Source: an uncultured Ilumatobacter sp. (lineage in GTDB: Bacteria > Actinomycetota > Acidimicrobiia > Acidimicrobiales > Ilumatobacteraceae). From it: a stretch of DNA of 64,000 nucleotides. The notes beneath the pieces were generated by a model. It was not told the DNA's origin. It made no database searches and saw only the letters and a program-made list of their open reading frames with translations. Below are positions 52,820-60,696 of the stretch, in pieces (positions within the stretch are counted from its first letter, which is position 1; every line of letters starts with the position of its first letter). The stretch spans positions 1-64,000 of the forward strand of contig CALKNK010000005.1 in the NCBI GenBank assembly GCA_938091165.1, in the 5' to 3' direction. The translations under genes and the position numbers were made by a program.

Positions 52820-53719
52820 ATGGAACTCGGACCAGGCAAAGTTGCTGTAGTCACCGGAGCAGGAAGTGGCATCGGGCTAGCGCTCGTCAACGCCTTCGCC
52901 ACCGCCGGTTGTTCGGTCGTCCTGGCCGACGTACAGGAAGACGCATTGGCCGCAGCTGCCAACGAAGTTGGCGCACATGGCGTCGAGACACTGACTGTTG
53001 TCACCGACGTCAGCAAAGTCGAGCAGGTCGACGCGTTGGCAGCGGCGACTATAGAGCGCTTTGGTGCCGTGCACATCGTCTGCAACAACGCAGGCGTTGG
53101 CGGCGCAGGCGACCCGTGGGTCGGGCCAATCGAAACATGGGAGTGGGTGATCGGCGTCAACATGTGGGGCGTCATCTACGGCATTCGCGCCTTCCTCCCG
53201 CACATCGTCATGTCGGGTGGTGGTCATATCGTGAATACGGCATCGATCGCCGGCCTGTACCCCGGTTTCTCGCCGCCGTACGATGCAAGTAAACACGCTG
53301 TCGTTGCGATGACTGAGGGGTTATACACGTCTCTCAGGGCGGCAGAGATGCCTGTCGGAGTGAGCTGCCTGTGCCCTGGGTGGGTGAAGACAGGCATTGC
53401 TGAATCCGAACGAAACTGGCCAGCTGAGCTCGGGGCGCTGCCCGAGAGTGACGCAGGCGCGCAAATCTCGCGAAGTTACGTGCAGCGGGCCATTGATGAG
53501 GGCATGCCACCTGCGGCTGTTGCCGACCTTGTGGTTGACGCTGTGGGTAATGACAGGTTTTGGGTGTTCCCGCATGCTGATTTCTTGGACATTGCGATGG
53601 AGCGGTTCCACACCGTCGGCGAGGGCCTGAACCCTGAGCCACCGGAGGAGTTTCCGGGCATGCCGCCCCGTTCGGAGATGATGGCCGAGATCATGGCAGC
53701 GATGCTCCCGCCGGAATAG
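52820..53719 (+). CDS. Short-chain dehydrogenase/reductase
   Basis: 299 residues, classical SDR. The cofactor motif is VTGAGSGIG at the N-terminus, followed by CNNAGVGG, catalytic Ser in VNTASIAG and YDASK (Tyr and Lys). A C-terminal extension of about 40 residues is rich in Pro, Glu and Met. Neighbours suggest a hydroxyacyl or alcohol substrate in lipid metabolism. ATG start. Confidence 0.93.
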   Translation: MELGPGKVAVVTGAGSGIGLALVNAFATAGCSVVLADVQEDALAAAANEVGAHGVETLTVVTDVSKVEQVDALAAATIERFGAVHIVCNNAGVGGAGDPWVGPIETWEWVIGVNMWGVIYGIRAFLPHIVMSGGGHIVNTASIAGLYPGFSPPYDASKHAVVAMTEGLYTSLRAAEMPVGVSCLCPGWVKTGIAESERNWPAELGALPESDAGAQISRSYVQRAIDEGMPPAAVADLVVDAVGNDRFWVFPHADFLDIAMERFHTVGEGLNPEPPEEFPGMPPRSEMMAEIMAAMLPPE

Positions 53720-53906
53720 ATCCAGCGCTGTTAGGTCTGACTGTCAGCGCCGACTTTTGGATTGCCTCTCAGAAGGACGGTCAGCGCTACATGCTCGTCA
53801 TGTCGCCCACCGACACAGTTAGGTGTTTGCTGTTGTGACAAGCGATTGCTCGCTGCATTGCTCTCCTCGGTCCGACAGGGTAGAAAGCGTCCAAGGTCTG
53901 TCAGGG

Positions 53907-55109
53907 TCAGGCTTGGGTGCCGACCTTCAACTCATTGAAAGGTACGCCTTTGTCAACGCCGGGTTCGCGGGGGAGGCCGAGAACGCGATCACCAATGATG
54001 TTCCGCTGAATCTCGTCGGTGCCACCTGCGATCGATGACTGGAATGAGTTGAGGAAGATTCGCTGACGCTCGGAACCGTTCTCTGCGTCAGGCTCCCAAG
54101 CCACAGTATGCGGCCCGGCGATTTCAAGGGCGCACTCGCGCATGTACCAGGCAATATTCGATCCAAAGAGCTTGCCAAGCGAGCCGCCAGGACCCGGCGT
54201 CTTACCCGCCTTTTGCTCGGCCTTGGTCCGCTGCGCGACTAACGCTTTGGTGGTCTCCATTGAGTAGATCGTCATCAACTGCTGACGGACGACCGGGTCG
54301 TTGACCTTGCCGTTTTCCTGCGCTGCTTTGAGGAGCAGCTTGTACGTGGGTTGATTGACCTTGCCTGAGCCAGCGGTGCCGATGGCAACGCGCTCGTACA
54401 TCAACATCGCTGTGGCCATCCTCCATCCGTTGTTGTACTCGCCAAGCAGATGGTCGGCTGGCACACGTACGTCGGTCATGAAGACTTCGTTGAACTCACT
54501 GCCACCATCGATTTGATGAATTGGACGGATCTCGACACCTGGTGCCTTCATGTCGATGATGAACATCGAGATTCCAGCGTGCTTGGGTTGGTCAGGGTCG
54601 GTGCGGACAATCACGATGCCGTAGTCAGCGATTTGTGCGGTGGTCGTCCAGACCTTCTGCCCATTGAGGATCCACTCGTCTCCGTCTTTGACCGCCCTTG
54701 ACTGCAGCGATGCGACGTCGGAGCCGGCGCCGGGCTCGGAGAACATCTGGCACCACAGGGTCTTGCCGGAGATGTTGTCGGGCAGGTACCGCTTCTTGAT
54801 TTCTTCGCTGCCGTATTCGGCAACCATTGGCAAGCACATGCCGTGGCTGATGATGAATGCGCCGCTCATCATGGTGTAGTTACCCTGCGCTTCACGCCAG
54901 ATTTTGTCGTGAGCCTGGGTGAGGCCGCCACCGCCGTATGCCTCGTCGTAGGCGACGCCGGCGAGGCCAGCACCTGCGGCAGCGGCCAGGTATGCCTTTT
55001 GATCTTCGTAGCTGGGAACACCCTGCCCCTGCTTGTAGGCGTAGGTCTCAAGAAAGTCGTCGCACTTCTTACGGAAGTCGGATGCTTGCTGTTCAGTCAG
55101 TTCGCTCAT
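53907..55109 (-). CDS. Acyl-CoA dehydrogenase
   Basis: 400 residues, FAD-dependent alpha,beta-dehydrogenation of acyl-CoA. The family motifs are GGGGLTQAHDKIWREA, SEPGAGSDVASLQSRA and the late SFQSSIAGGTDEIQRNIIG. It diverges from a MarR regulator across an 84-base gap that contains a palindrome, which suggests the regulator controls it. Confidence 0.94.
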   Translation of the reverse strand: MSELTEQQASDFRKKCDDFLETYAYKQGQGVPSYEDQKAYLAAAAGAGLAGVAYDEAYGGGGLTQAHDKIWREAQGNYTMMSGAFIISHGMCLPMVAEYGSEEIKKRYLPDNISGKTLWCQMFSEPGAGSDVASLQSRAVKDGDEWILNGQKVWTTTAQIADYGIVIVRTDPDQPKHAGISMFIIDMKAPGVEIRPIHQIDGGSEFNEVFMTDVRVPADHLLGEYNNGWRMATAMLMYERVAIGTAGSGKVNQPTYKLLLKAAQENGKVNDPVVRQQLMTIYSMETTKALVAQRTKAEQKAGKTPGPGGSLGKLFGSNIAWYMRECALEIAGPHTVAWEPDAENGSERQRIFLNSFQSSIAGGTDEIQRNIIGDRVLGLPREPGVDKGVPFNELKVGTQA

Positions 55110-55158
55110 CTTGTTATCTGTTCTCTTGGTAGGAGTGGGCGGGCGTGTTGCGCTCTAT

Positions 55159-55174
55159 TGTATGACGTCGTACA
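55159..55174. promoter_or_regulatory. Near-perfect 16-bp palindrome, probable operator
   Basis: TGTATGACGTCGTACA is palindromic except for one base pair. It lies in the shared promoter region of the acyl-CoA dehydrogenase and MarR genes, 20 bases before the MarR start. This is the expected place for autoregulation and control of the dehydrogenase. Confidence 0.7.
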
Positions 55175-55193
55175 GTATGTGTCCAGACGGACC

Positions 55194-55658
55194 ATGAGTA
55201 GCCTCACGAACAACGAACTCGACGCCCCGCCGTGGTTGCGTGTCGAGTCGACGCTGATGTCGACCGCACGCTTGATCCGCGATGCGTTCGACGCCCGGCT
55301 CAAACCACTTGAGCTCAATCTCACGCAAGCCAGCCTCCTGGCCTACGTCGCAGAGTTCGGAGCCACCACGCAAACCCGACTCGCTGACCAGATTGGCACT
55401 GGTCGCGCCGCGATAGGCACCGTCGTCGATGGTCTCGAACGACGCGGTCTCATTGAGCGCCACCCAGATCCTGACGATCGGCGTGTCTGGCGCATTGACG
55501 TTACCGGCTCCGGCCGGGCGCTTGCAGCAGACATTGCCGGTGTCGACGAAGTACTCCGCGGCGAACTCCGTCACGGCATTGGTCGCGAAGAACGCCAAGC
55601 CCTCAGCTGGGTTCTCACCCGGCTCCAAGTCAATCTCCAATCCGCAATCAACACATGA
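55194..55658 (+). CDS. MarR family transcriptional regulator
   Basis: 154 residues. The winged helix-turn-helix is in TQASLLAYVAEFGATTQTRLADQI and GRAAIGTVVDGLERRGLI, followed by the wing HPDPDDRRVWRIDV. Start ATG at 55194. A longer frame from 54843 reads antisense to the dehydrogenase and was rejected. It is followed by the thiolase gene 55 bases downstream. Confidence 0.93.
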   Translation: MSSLTNNELDAPPWLRVESTLMSTARLIRDAFDARLKPLELNLTQASLLAYVAEFGATTQTRLADQIGTGRAAIGTVVDGLERRGLIERHPDPDDRRVWRIDVTGSGRALAADIAGVDEVLRGELRHGIGREERQALSWVLTRLQVNLQSAINT

Positions 55659-55713
55659 GGACCGTATGGCGCCAGACGCCAAGTTGTCCTCGACACAGAA
55701 AGAAGAAGACCAC

Positions 55714-56880
55714 ATGAGTGAAGCAGTCATCGTCGACGCCATCCGCACACCTGGAGGTAAGCGCAACGGCCAACTGAAGGATCAACACCCTGTTGACCTC
55801 GCAGCACACGTTCTCAAGGCCCTCGAGGAGCGCAATGGCCTCGACCCGGCGATAGTTGACGACGTCATCATGGGCTGCGTCATGCAGGTTGGCGAGCAGT
55901 CGCTGAATATCGGCCGCAACGCTGTGCTGTCCGCTGGCTGGCCCGAAGAAGTGCCGTCGACCACTGTCGACCGTCAATGCGGCTCGTCGCAGCAGTCGAT
56001 GCATTTCGCAGCGCAGGGCGTCATCGCCGGCGCCTACGACGTCGTCATCGCCGCTGGCGTCGAAGTCATGACGCGCACCCCGATGGGCGCCTCAATCGTC
56101 CAGGGCATGGGCTTCCCGTTCAGCCAGGACCAGCAGGACCGTTACGCCGACACCGGCCTCCCGCCGCAGGGCATCGGCGCCGACATGATCGCCGACGAAT
56201 ACGACATCACCCGCGAAGACCTCGATACCTTTGGCGCACAGAGCCAACAGCGCGCCACCATCGCTCGCGACGAAGGCCGGTTTGAGAACGAAATCGTGCC
56301 AGTCACAATTGATCTCGACGGCGAACAGGTCGTGGTGAAGAACGACGAGGGTATCCGAGAGGGTTCGACTGCAGAGAGTCTCGCCAAGCTGAAGCCAGCC
56401 TTCAAGGAAGACGGCAAGATCACCGCCGGCAATTCCTCGCAGATCTCTGACGGTGCCTCCGCCGTGCTCATCATGAGTAAGGACAAGGCCGAAGAGCTCG
56501 GCATGAAGCCACGCGCCAGGTTCCACAGCTTTGCGCTCGCGGGAACCGACCCGGTGACCATGCTCAAGGGCCCGATTCCGGCGACCAAGAAAATCCTCGA
56601 AAAGACTGGCCTCAGCATCGACGACATCGACCTGTTCGAAGTCAACGAAGCATTCGCCTCGGTCGTCTTAGCGTGGCAGAAGGAAACCGGGGCCGACATG
56701 AGCAAGGTCAACGTCAACGGTGGAGCAATCGCCCTCGGTCATCCGCTCGGCGCATCCGGCACCAAGCTGATGGCAACGCTCCTCAACGAACTCGAGCGCA
56801 CCGGCGGCAAGTATGGCCTCCAGGTCATGTGTGAGGGCGGCGGCATGGCCAACGCCACCATCATCGAACGCCTCGACTGA
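55714..56880 (+). CDS. Thiolase (acetyl-CoA acetyltransferase type)
   Basis: 388 residues. The N-terminal nucleophile Cys is in TTVDRQCGSSQQSM, the catalytic His in GGAIALGHPLGASG, and the second Cys in VMCEGGGMANAT. It would cleave 3-ketoacyl-CoA or condense acetyl-CoA. The ATG at 55714 (SEAVIVDAIRTP) has a GAAGAAG ribosome-binding site. The upstream in-frame extension overlaps the MarR gene and was rejected. Confidence 0.95.
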   Translation: MSEAVIVDAIRTPGGKRNGQLKDQHPVDLAAHVLKALEERNGLDPAIVDDVIMGCVMQVGEQSLNIGRNAVLSAGWPEEVPSTTVDRQCGSSQQSMHFAAQGVIAGAYDVVIAAGVEVMTRTPMGASIVQGMGFPFSQDQQDRYADTGLPPQGIGADMIADEYDITREDLDTFGAQSQQRATIARDEGRFENEIVPVTIDLDGEQVVVKNDEGIREGSTAESLAKLKPAFKEDGKITAGNSSQISDGASAVLIMSKDKAEELGMKPRARFHSFALAGTDPVTMLKGPIPATKKILEKTGLSIDDIDLFEVNEAFASVVLAWQKETGADMSKVNVNGGAIALGHPLGASGTKLMATLLNELERTGGKYGLQVMCEGGGMANATIIERLD

Positions 56881-56934
56881 GTTTGACGCAAATGATCTGA
56901 TCCCAACCAACCTGGCAGACGGATCTGATTGTCA

Positions 56935-56986
56935 AGAGCCTGGCCTTTCCGTGCTACAGCGGAACGGCCAGGCTCTCTGCATTTTC
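56935..56986 (+). terminator. Intrinsic terminator between thiolase and acyl-CoA dehydrogenase
   Basis: AGAGCCTGGCC (56935-56945) pairs with GGCCAGGCTCT (56966-56976). TTTT occurs at 56982-56985. It lies between convergent genes and probably stops transcription from both, though only the plus side has the T-run. Confidence 0.82.
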
Positions 56987-56994
56987 AGCCTCGG

Positions 56995-58329
56995 TTAGGA
57001 GTTGATCGCGAGTTCGTCCAACACGTCTCCGTAACGCGTCATCGCGTCGGCCCGTCGGGTGGGGACGTGATCGATGCTCGGATCTGCTGGCCGGTAGCGC
57101 TTGAGCACCTGGCGGGCGACTGTGACCTTGTGGACTTCGTCAGGGCCGTCGTAGATCCGTGCCGCACGGGCGGCTCGGTACATGGCCTCGAGCGGGAGGT
57201 CGGTCGTGTAGCCAAGGGAGCCGTGAATTTGGATAGCCCGATCAATGACGTCATGGAGCACCTTTGCGCCCCAGAACTTGATGACAGCAATTTCGAGACG
57301 CGCATCGCTGTAGGTGCCGCCGGCTTCGTGCAGCTTGTCCATCTTCCACGCCGCCTGCAGCGTGAGTAGACGCGCCGCCTCGCGATCCGCGTAAGACTGG
57401 GCGATCCAGTCCTGGACCATTTGTTTGTCGGCAAGAATCGAGCCCTTCGTGTAGCGGGTGAGCGCTCGCTCACAGAGCAGATCGAAGGCACGTTGCGACT
57501 GGCCGAGCCAGCGCATTGCGTGATGAATACGGCCTGGACCAAGCCGCTTTTGGGCCAGCGCGAAACCCTGCCCGATGCCAGCCTCGCCGCCGACGACGTT
57601 GCCGAACGGGACACGCACGTCCTGGTACAGAATCTCGGCGTGGCCGCCCGGCTCACCAGTCCTGTGGTCGGGCTCACCCATCGTCGGAACGTCGCGCACG
57701 ATATTGACGCCGGGGGTGTTGGTCGGGACGACGATCATCGAGAAGGCTTGATAAGGCGACGCGTCTTCGTCGAGGTTGGTCTTGACCATGACGATTAAGA
57801 TGTCGGCAACCGAGGCGTTCGACGAGAACCACTTGTGGCCATTGATGACCCACTCGTCACCGTCGCGCATCGCCTGCGTTGTGAGCAGCGTTGGATCAGC
57901 ACCAGCCCCCGGTTCAGTCATTGAGAAACACGAACTGATCTCCTGATCAAGGAGCGGTTGCATCCACTTCGCTTTCTGTTCCTCGGTACCACCAAGCGAC
58001 AGCAGTTCGGCGTTGCCCGAGTCCGGAGCATTATTGCCAAAGATGCGAGGCGCGAGGACTGACTGGCCCAGGATCTCGTGCATGAGGCCGAGCTTGACCT
58101 GGCCGAATCCGCCGCCGCCGAGTTCGGGTGGGAGATGCGCGGCCCACAGGCCTTGGTCTTTCACCTGTTGCTTGAGCGGCTCAGTGACCGTAGCGAACGC
58201 AGCGCGACCATCAGGGCTGCGGAACTCCGGCGCAAGGGTCTCAAGCGGGAAAATCTCCTCCTTCACAAACTCGCGCATCCAGGCAAGCTTTGCTTCGAAT
58301 TCTGGTTCGGTCTCAAAATCCCAGGCCAT
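56995..58329 (-). CDS. Acyl-CoA dehydrogenase, longer type
   Basis: 444 residues, FAD-dependent. The motifs are LPPELGGGGFGQVKLGLMHE, SMTEPGAGADPTLLTTQAM, QIHGSLGYTTDLPLE and the late VARQVLKRY. It resembles the long FadE-like type (near 400-450 residues) more than the first dehydrogenase in the window. It is convergent with the thiolase gene. Substrate unknown. Confidence 0.94.
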   Translation of the reverse strand: MAWDFETEPEFEAKLAWMREFVKEEIFPLETLAPEFRSPDGRAAFATVTEPLKQQVKDQGLWAAHLPPELGGGGFGQVKLGLMHEILGQSVLAPRIFGNNAPDSGNAELLSLGGTEEQKAKWMQPLLDQEISSCFSMTEPGAGADPTLLTTQAMRDGDEWVINGHKWFSSNASVADILIVMVKTNLDEDASPYQAFSMIVVPTNTPGVNIVRDVPTMGEPDHRTGEPGGHAEILYQDVRVPFGNVVGGEAGIGQGFALAQKRLGPGRIHHAMRWLGQSQRAFDLLCERALTRYTKGSILADKQMVQDWIAQSYADREAARLLTLQAAWKMDKLHEAGGTYSDARLEIAVIKFWGAKVLHDVIDRAIQIHGSLGYTTDLPLEAMYRAARAARIYDGPDEVHKVTVARQVLKRYRPADPSIDHVPTRRADAMTRYGDVLDELAINS

Positions 58330-58698
58330 GGTCTGCTCCTACTCTCTGTTTGGTCGATGCGAACCTAGGCACAATTTGTCGCACTAACCCGATTGGAGCG
58401 TCGGCTTACAGTTGAGTTGCCCTTGAGTAGAGCGTCCGAGGTCAGGTAACGACAAGATCAGGTTCGAGTGTTACATCGTTGAGGATCCAACCGGTCGTTC
58501 TTCAACAGAGCGCTCAAATGGGTTCGATCCAGAACCTGAGTTACATCCGACGAGCATCGCGATCGACCGATTGCTTGCGCTGCAAGCGACACCGAATCAA
58601 GCCTGAGAAGCAACAGCCAAATCGAGCTGGCTGGCCTTAAATCGACAGCGGATGCGGCGCCGGGCTGAGCGTTCAGGCCCGAGTCAATCGTTGTGCGT
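58330..58698. other. Gap before CGNR gene, no gene
   Basis: No credible coding frame, repeat or RNA was recognised. The region should hold the promoter of the acyl-CoA dehydrogenase near its left end and the 3' end of the CGNR transcript near its right end. Confidence 0.5.
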
Positions 58699-59265
58699 TC
58701 ATGTGGCTTTGTTGCGCTTGCGATGGTCAGCGGTGTGCGTCCGGCTGGCACAGCGTGGATCGGAGCAAAACCGTCGAGAGCCGTTACGTGACGAATCGTA
58801 GAAAAGTCGCTCGCAGTCGTCCGCGGCGCAGCGGCCAAAGCGTGTGATTCCGTTGTCACAAAGTTCGTTTGTCAGCGCCATCAGAAAGTCGGCAATCACC
58901 TGATCGTCAAACGTGGCCGAAGCAGGCGTCCAATGAATGTGCAACGCCGCTCCGCCGTGGTCGGTGAGTGAAGGCGAGATTTCCAACTCAGTCAGCTCCG
59001 CATTGATCCAGAGCGTGGCGGCGCTGACACCGATGTCCGGCAGCGACTGGACGCGATTAAGCAGGTCAGCGAATCGTTCGGTGGTTCGTCGAATGGCCGC
59101 CTCAGGAGCGATCACCGCACGAGGGAATCCTGCATCGTCAAGCACCTGTCGCATATCGACTGCGTCGCCGTTGTCTGTGGCAGCGTCAGTGAACGCATTG
59201 GCGACCCGCACTATTGCCTCGAGGGTCAAGAGTTGCTCAGTGTTGTTGCCCGATGTCACGTACAC
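58699..59265 (-). CDS. CGNR zinc-finger regulator
   Basis: 188 residues. The N-terminal ABATE-like half is followed by a C-terminal CGNR zinc finger with RFGRCAADDCERLFYD and RRFCSDPRCASRTH, so four Cys can bind zinc. The usual CGNR quartet reads CASR here. The family is thought to be transcriptional regulators. It diverges from the PQ-loop membrane protein across 87 bases with an inverted repeat. Confidence 0.88.
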   Translation of the reverse strand: MYVTSGNNTEQLLTLEAIVRVANAFTDAATDNGDAVDMRQVLDDAGFPRAVIAPEAAIRRTTERFADLLNRVQSLPDIGVSAATLWINAELTELEISPSLTDHGGAALHIHWTPASATFDDQVIADFLMALTNELCDNGITRFGRCAADDCERLFYDSSRNGSRRFCSDPRCASRTHTADHRKRNKAT

Positions 59266-59292
59266 GGAGACGAAGTTACTGGGTTTAACAAA

Positions 59293-59324
59293 AGTAAGGA
59301 CTGTAACATTATTTGCTCCTTACT
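59293..59324. repeat. 8-bp inverted repeat in divergent promoter
   Basis: AGTAAGGA (59293-59300) and TCCTTACT (59317-59324) are perfect inverted arms spaced by 16 bases, midway between the CGNR regulator and the PQ-loop gene. It is a candidate operator for the CGNR protein. Confidence 0.6.
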
Positions 59325-59352
59325 CTTATCGACCCACACCAGGAGGTGCTCC

Positions 59353-59991
59353 ATGAATTTCATACTCACTCTGACCGTCGTTGCTGCCAGTGTCTTGGGC
59401 TCAGGCATGGCCCTCCCGCAGGCGATGCGCCTGGCCCGCACCGGTAAAGTCGACGGCGTCTCGGCCGTGTGGATTGGCGTCAGCATGGCGATCAACGCAT
59501 GGTGGACCGCCTACGCAGTGGCCACTTCACTTTGGGCAATTCTGCCCGTATCCACGGTTTCGCTAGCTCTCTACTTTGCTATGGCGACGGTCTTTCTCCG
59601 GTCTGTCGGACGCGAAGCGCTTGGCGGCATGGCGGTTGGGGTGCTTGGCCTTGGGATGGCACCGCTCCCTGCATTTCTGATTGGCGGCTGGGACTTGGCT
59701 GGGTTGGCCATCGGCCTGTCGTATGGCATCCAGCTTGCACCGGCGGTCTTCGCTGCCTATCGAACGCGGCAACTTGACGGGGTGGCCCCAACAACGTGGA
59801 TGCTGTCTTTCGTGGAAGGGCTGCTCTGGCTGGCGTATGGCGCGATGATTACCGATTTGGCGTTGCTCGCTGGTGGAGCGACCGGCGTAGCGATGGCAGG
59901 TGCCATCCTGTTGCGTCTGATCGCGGTGGGTTCGGTCTCCGACCTCATTAGGGTGGATGACGTAACACGGGTCAAAGTGTCCCGGAATTGA
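59353..59991 (+). CDS. PQ-loop/SWEET-like membrane protein
   Basis: 212 residues, about seven membrane helices. Two PQ-loop-like repeats are visible: LPQAMRLARTGKVDGVS and LAPAVFAAYRTRQLDGV. That suggests a duplicated, SWEET-like transporter rather than the half-size bacterial SemiSWEET (about 90 residues). Substrate unknown. The ATG has a perfect AGGAGGTG ribosome-binding site 4 bases upstream. Confidence 0.85.
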   Translation: MNFILTLTVVAASVLGSGMALPQAMRLARTGKVDGVSAVWIGVSMAINAWWTAYAVATSLWAILPVSTVSLALYFAMATVFLRSVGREALGGMAVGVLGLGMAPLPAFLIGGWDLAGLAIGLSYGIQLAPAVFAAYRTRQLDGVAPTTWMLSFVEGLLWLAYGAMITDLALLAGGATGVAMAGAILLRLIAVGSVSDLIRVDDVTRVKVSRN

Positions 59992-60004
59992 ATAAGGAGC
60001 CGCA

Positions 60005-60208
60005 ATGGCAACCACAGGTACGGTCAAGTTTTTTAATGACGAGAAAGGCTTCGGCTTTATCTCACGCGACGATGGCGATGATGTTTTCGTGCACTACTCC
60101 AACATCTCGGGCACGGGCCGCCGTTCGCTCAACGATGGTGACACCGTTGAGTTTGACATCGCGCCAGGGCGCAAAGGCCCCGAGGCCGTCGACGTCAAAG
60201 TCGTCTGA
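60005..60208 (+). CDS. Cold-shock domain protein
   Basis: 67 residues, single OB-fold. The RNA-binding motifs are KGFGFIS and DVFVHYSNI. It is highly similar in pattern to CspA-type proteins and binds single-stranded nucleic acids. It follows the PQ-loop gene after 13 bases, with an AAGGAG ribosome-binding site. Confidence 0.97.
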   Translation: MATTGTVKFFNDEKGFGFISRDDGDDVFVHYSNISGTGRRSLNDGDTVEFDIAPGRKGPEAVDVKVV

Positions 60209-60221
60209 GGAGGCGATCTGA

Positions 60222-60539
60222 TTGGCCTCTAGCCCACAGTCGTACCAGAAGCGACAGCGCGAACTCCGGAAAAAAGAGCGGAAGGCCGAAAAGCAGGCCA
60301 TCCGTCACGGAAAGACCGCTGCGAAGAAGGAAGACGACGGTTCCGAAGCTCCCGACGAGGACACGTTACTCGAAGAGTTTCGCGTTCTGAGCGAGAGTTT
60401 CGCCGAGGGTGAGGTCAGCCAGGACGACTTCGATTACCGCAAGGCAGAGATTTTCCACGCCATGGGTTTAGGTGACGCACCCGAGCCCAGAGAAAGTGGT
60501 GAAGAAGCCGTAGACGAAGCGGTCGAGTCTGCCGACTGA
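60222..60539 (+). CDS. Small basic-to-acidic protein of unknown function
   Basis: 105 residues. The first third is very basic (RQRELRKKERKAEKQ), the middle has DDFDYRKAEIFHAMGLG, and the tail is acidic. The start is TTG at 60222, 13 bases after the cold-shock gene. No known domain. It probably shares the transcript that ends at the terminator just downstream. Confidence 0.7.
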   Translation: MASSPQSYQKRQRELRKKERKAEKQAIRHGKTAAKKEDDGSEAPDEDTLLEEFRVLSESFAEGEVSQDDFDYRKAEIFHAMGLGDAPEPRESGEEAVDEAVESAD

Positions 60540-60559
60540 CACTTATCGTCTCAATTTTG

Positions 60560-60600
60560 CGATGACCCTTGTGCTTTAGCGCAGGGGTCATCGTCGTTTT
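60560..60600 (+). terminator. Intrinsic terminator
   Basis: GATGACCC (60561-60568) pairs with GGGTCATC (60585-60592) and is followed by GTCGTTTT. It lies just after the small acidic/basic gene and likely ends the PQ-loop-csp transcript. Confidence 0.78.
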
Positions 60601-60696
60601 CAGATCAAGCGCGGAACGCAACTCAGCTACCGGTGTACAGCTCAGGTCACTCGCGGCTTATGGAATGACCTCGAAGTTGCGTAGGTTGACTTCTGC

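Noticed and set aside
54843..55193. N-terminal extension of the MarR regulator
   Set aside because: It is antisense to the acyl-CoA dehydrogenase start and crosses the shared promoter.
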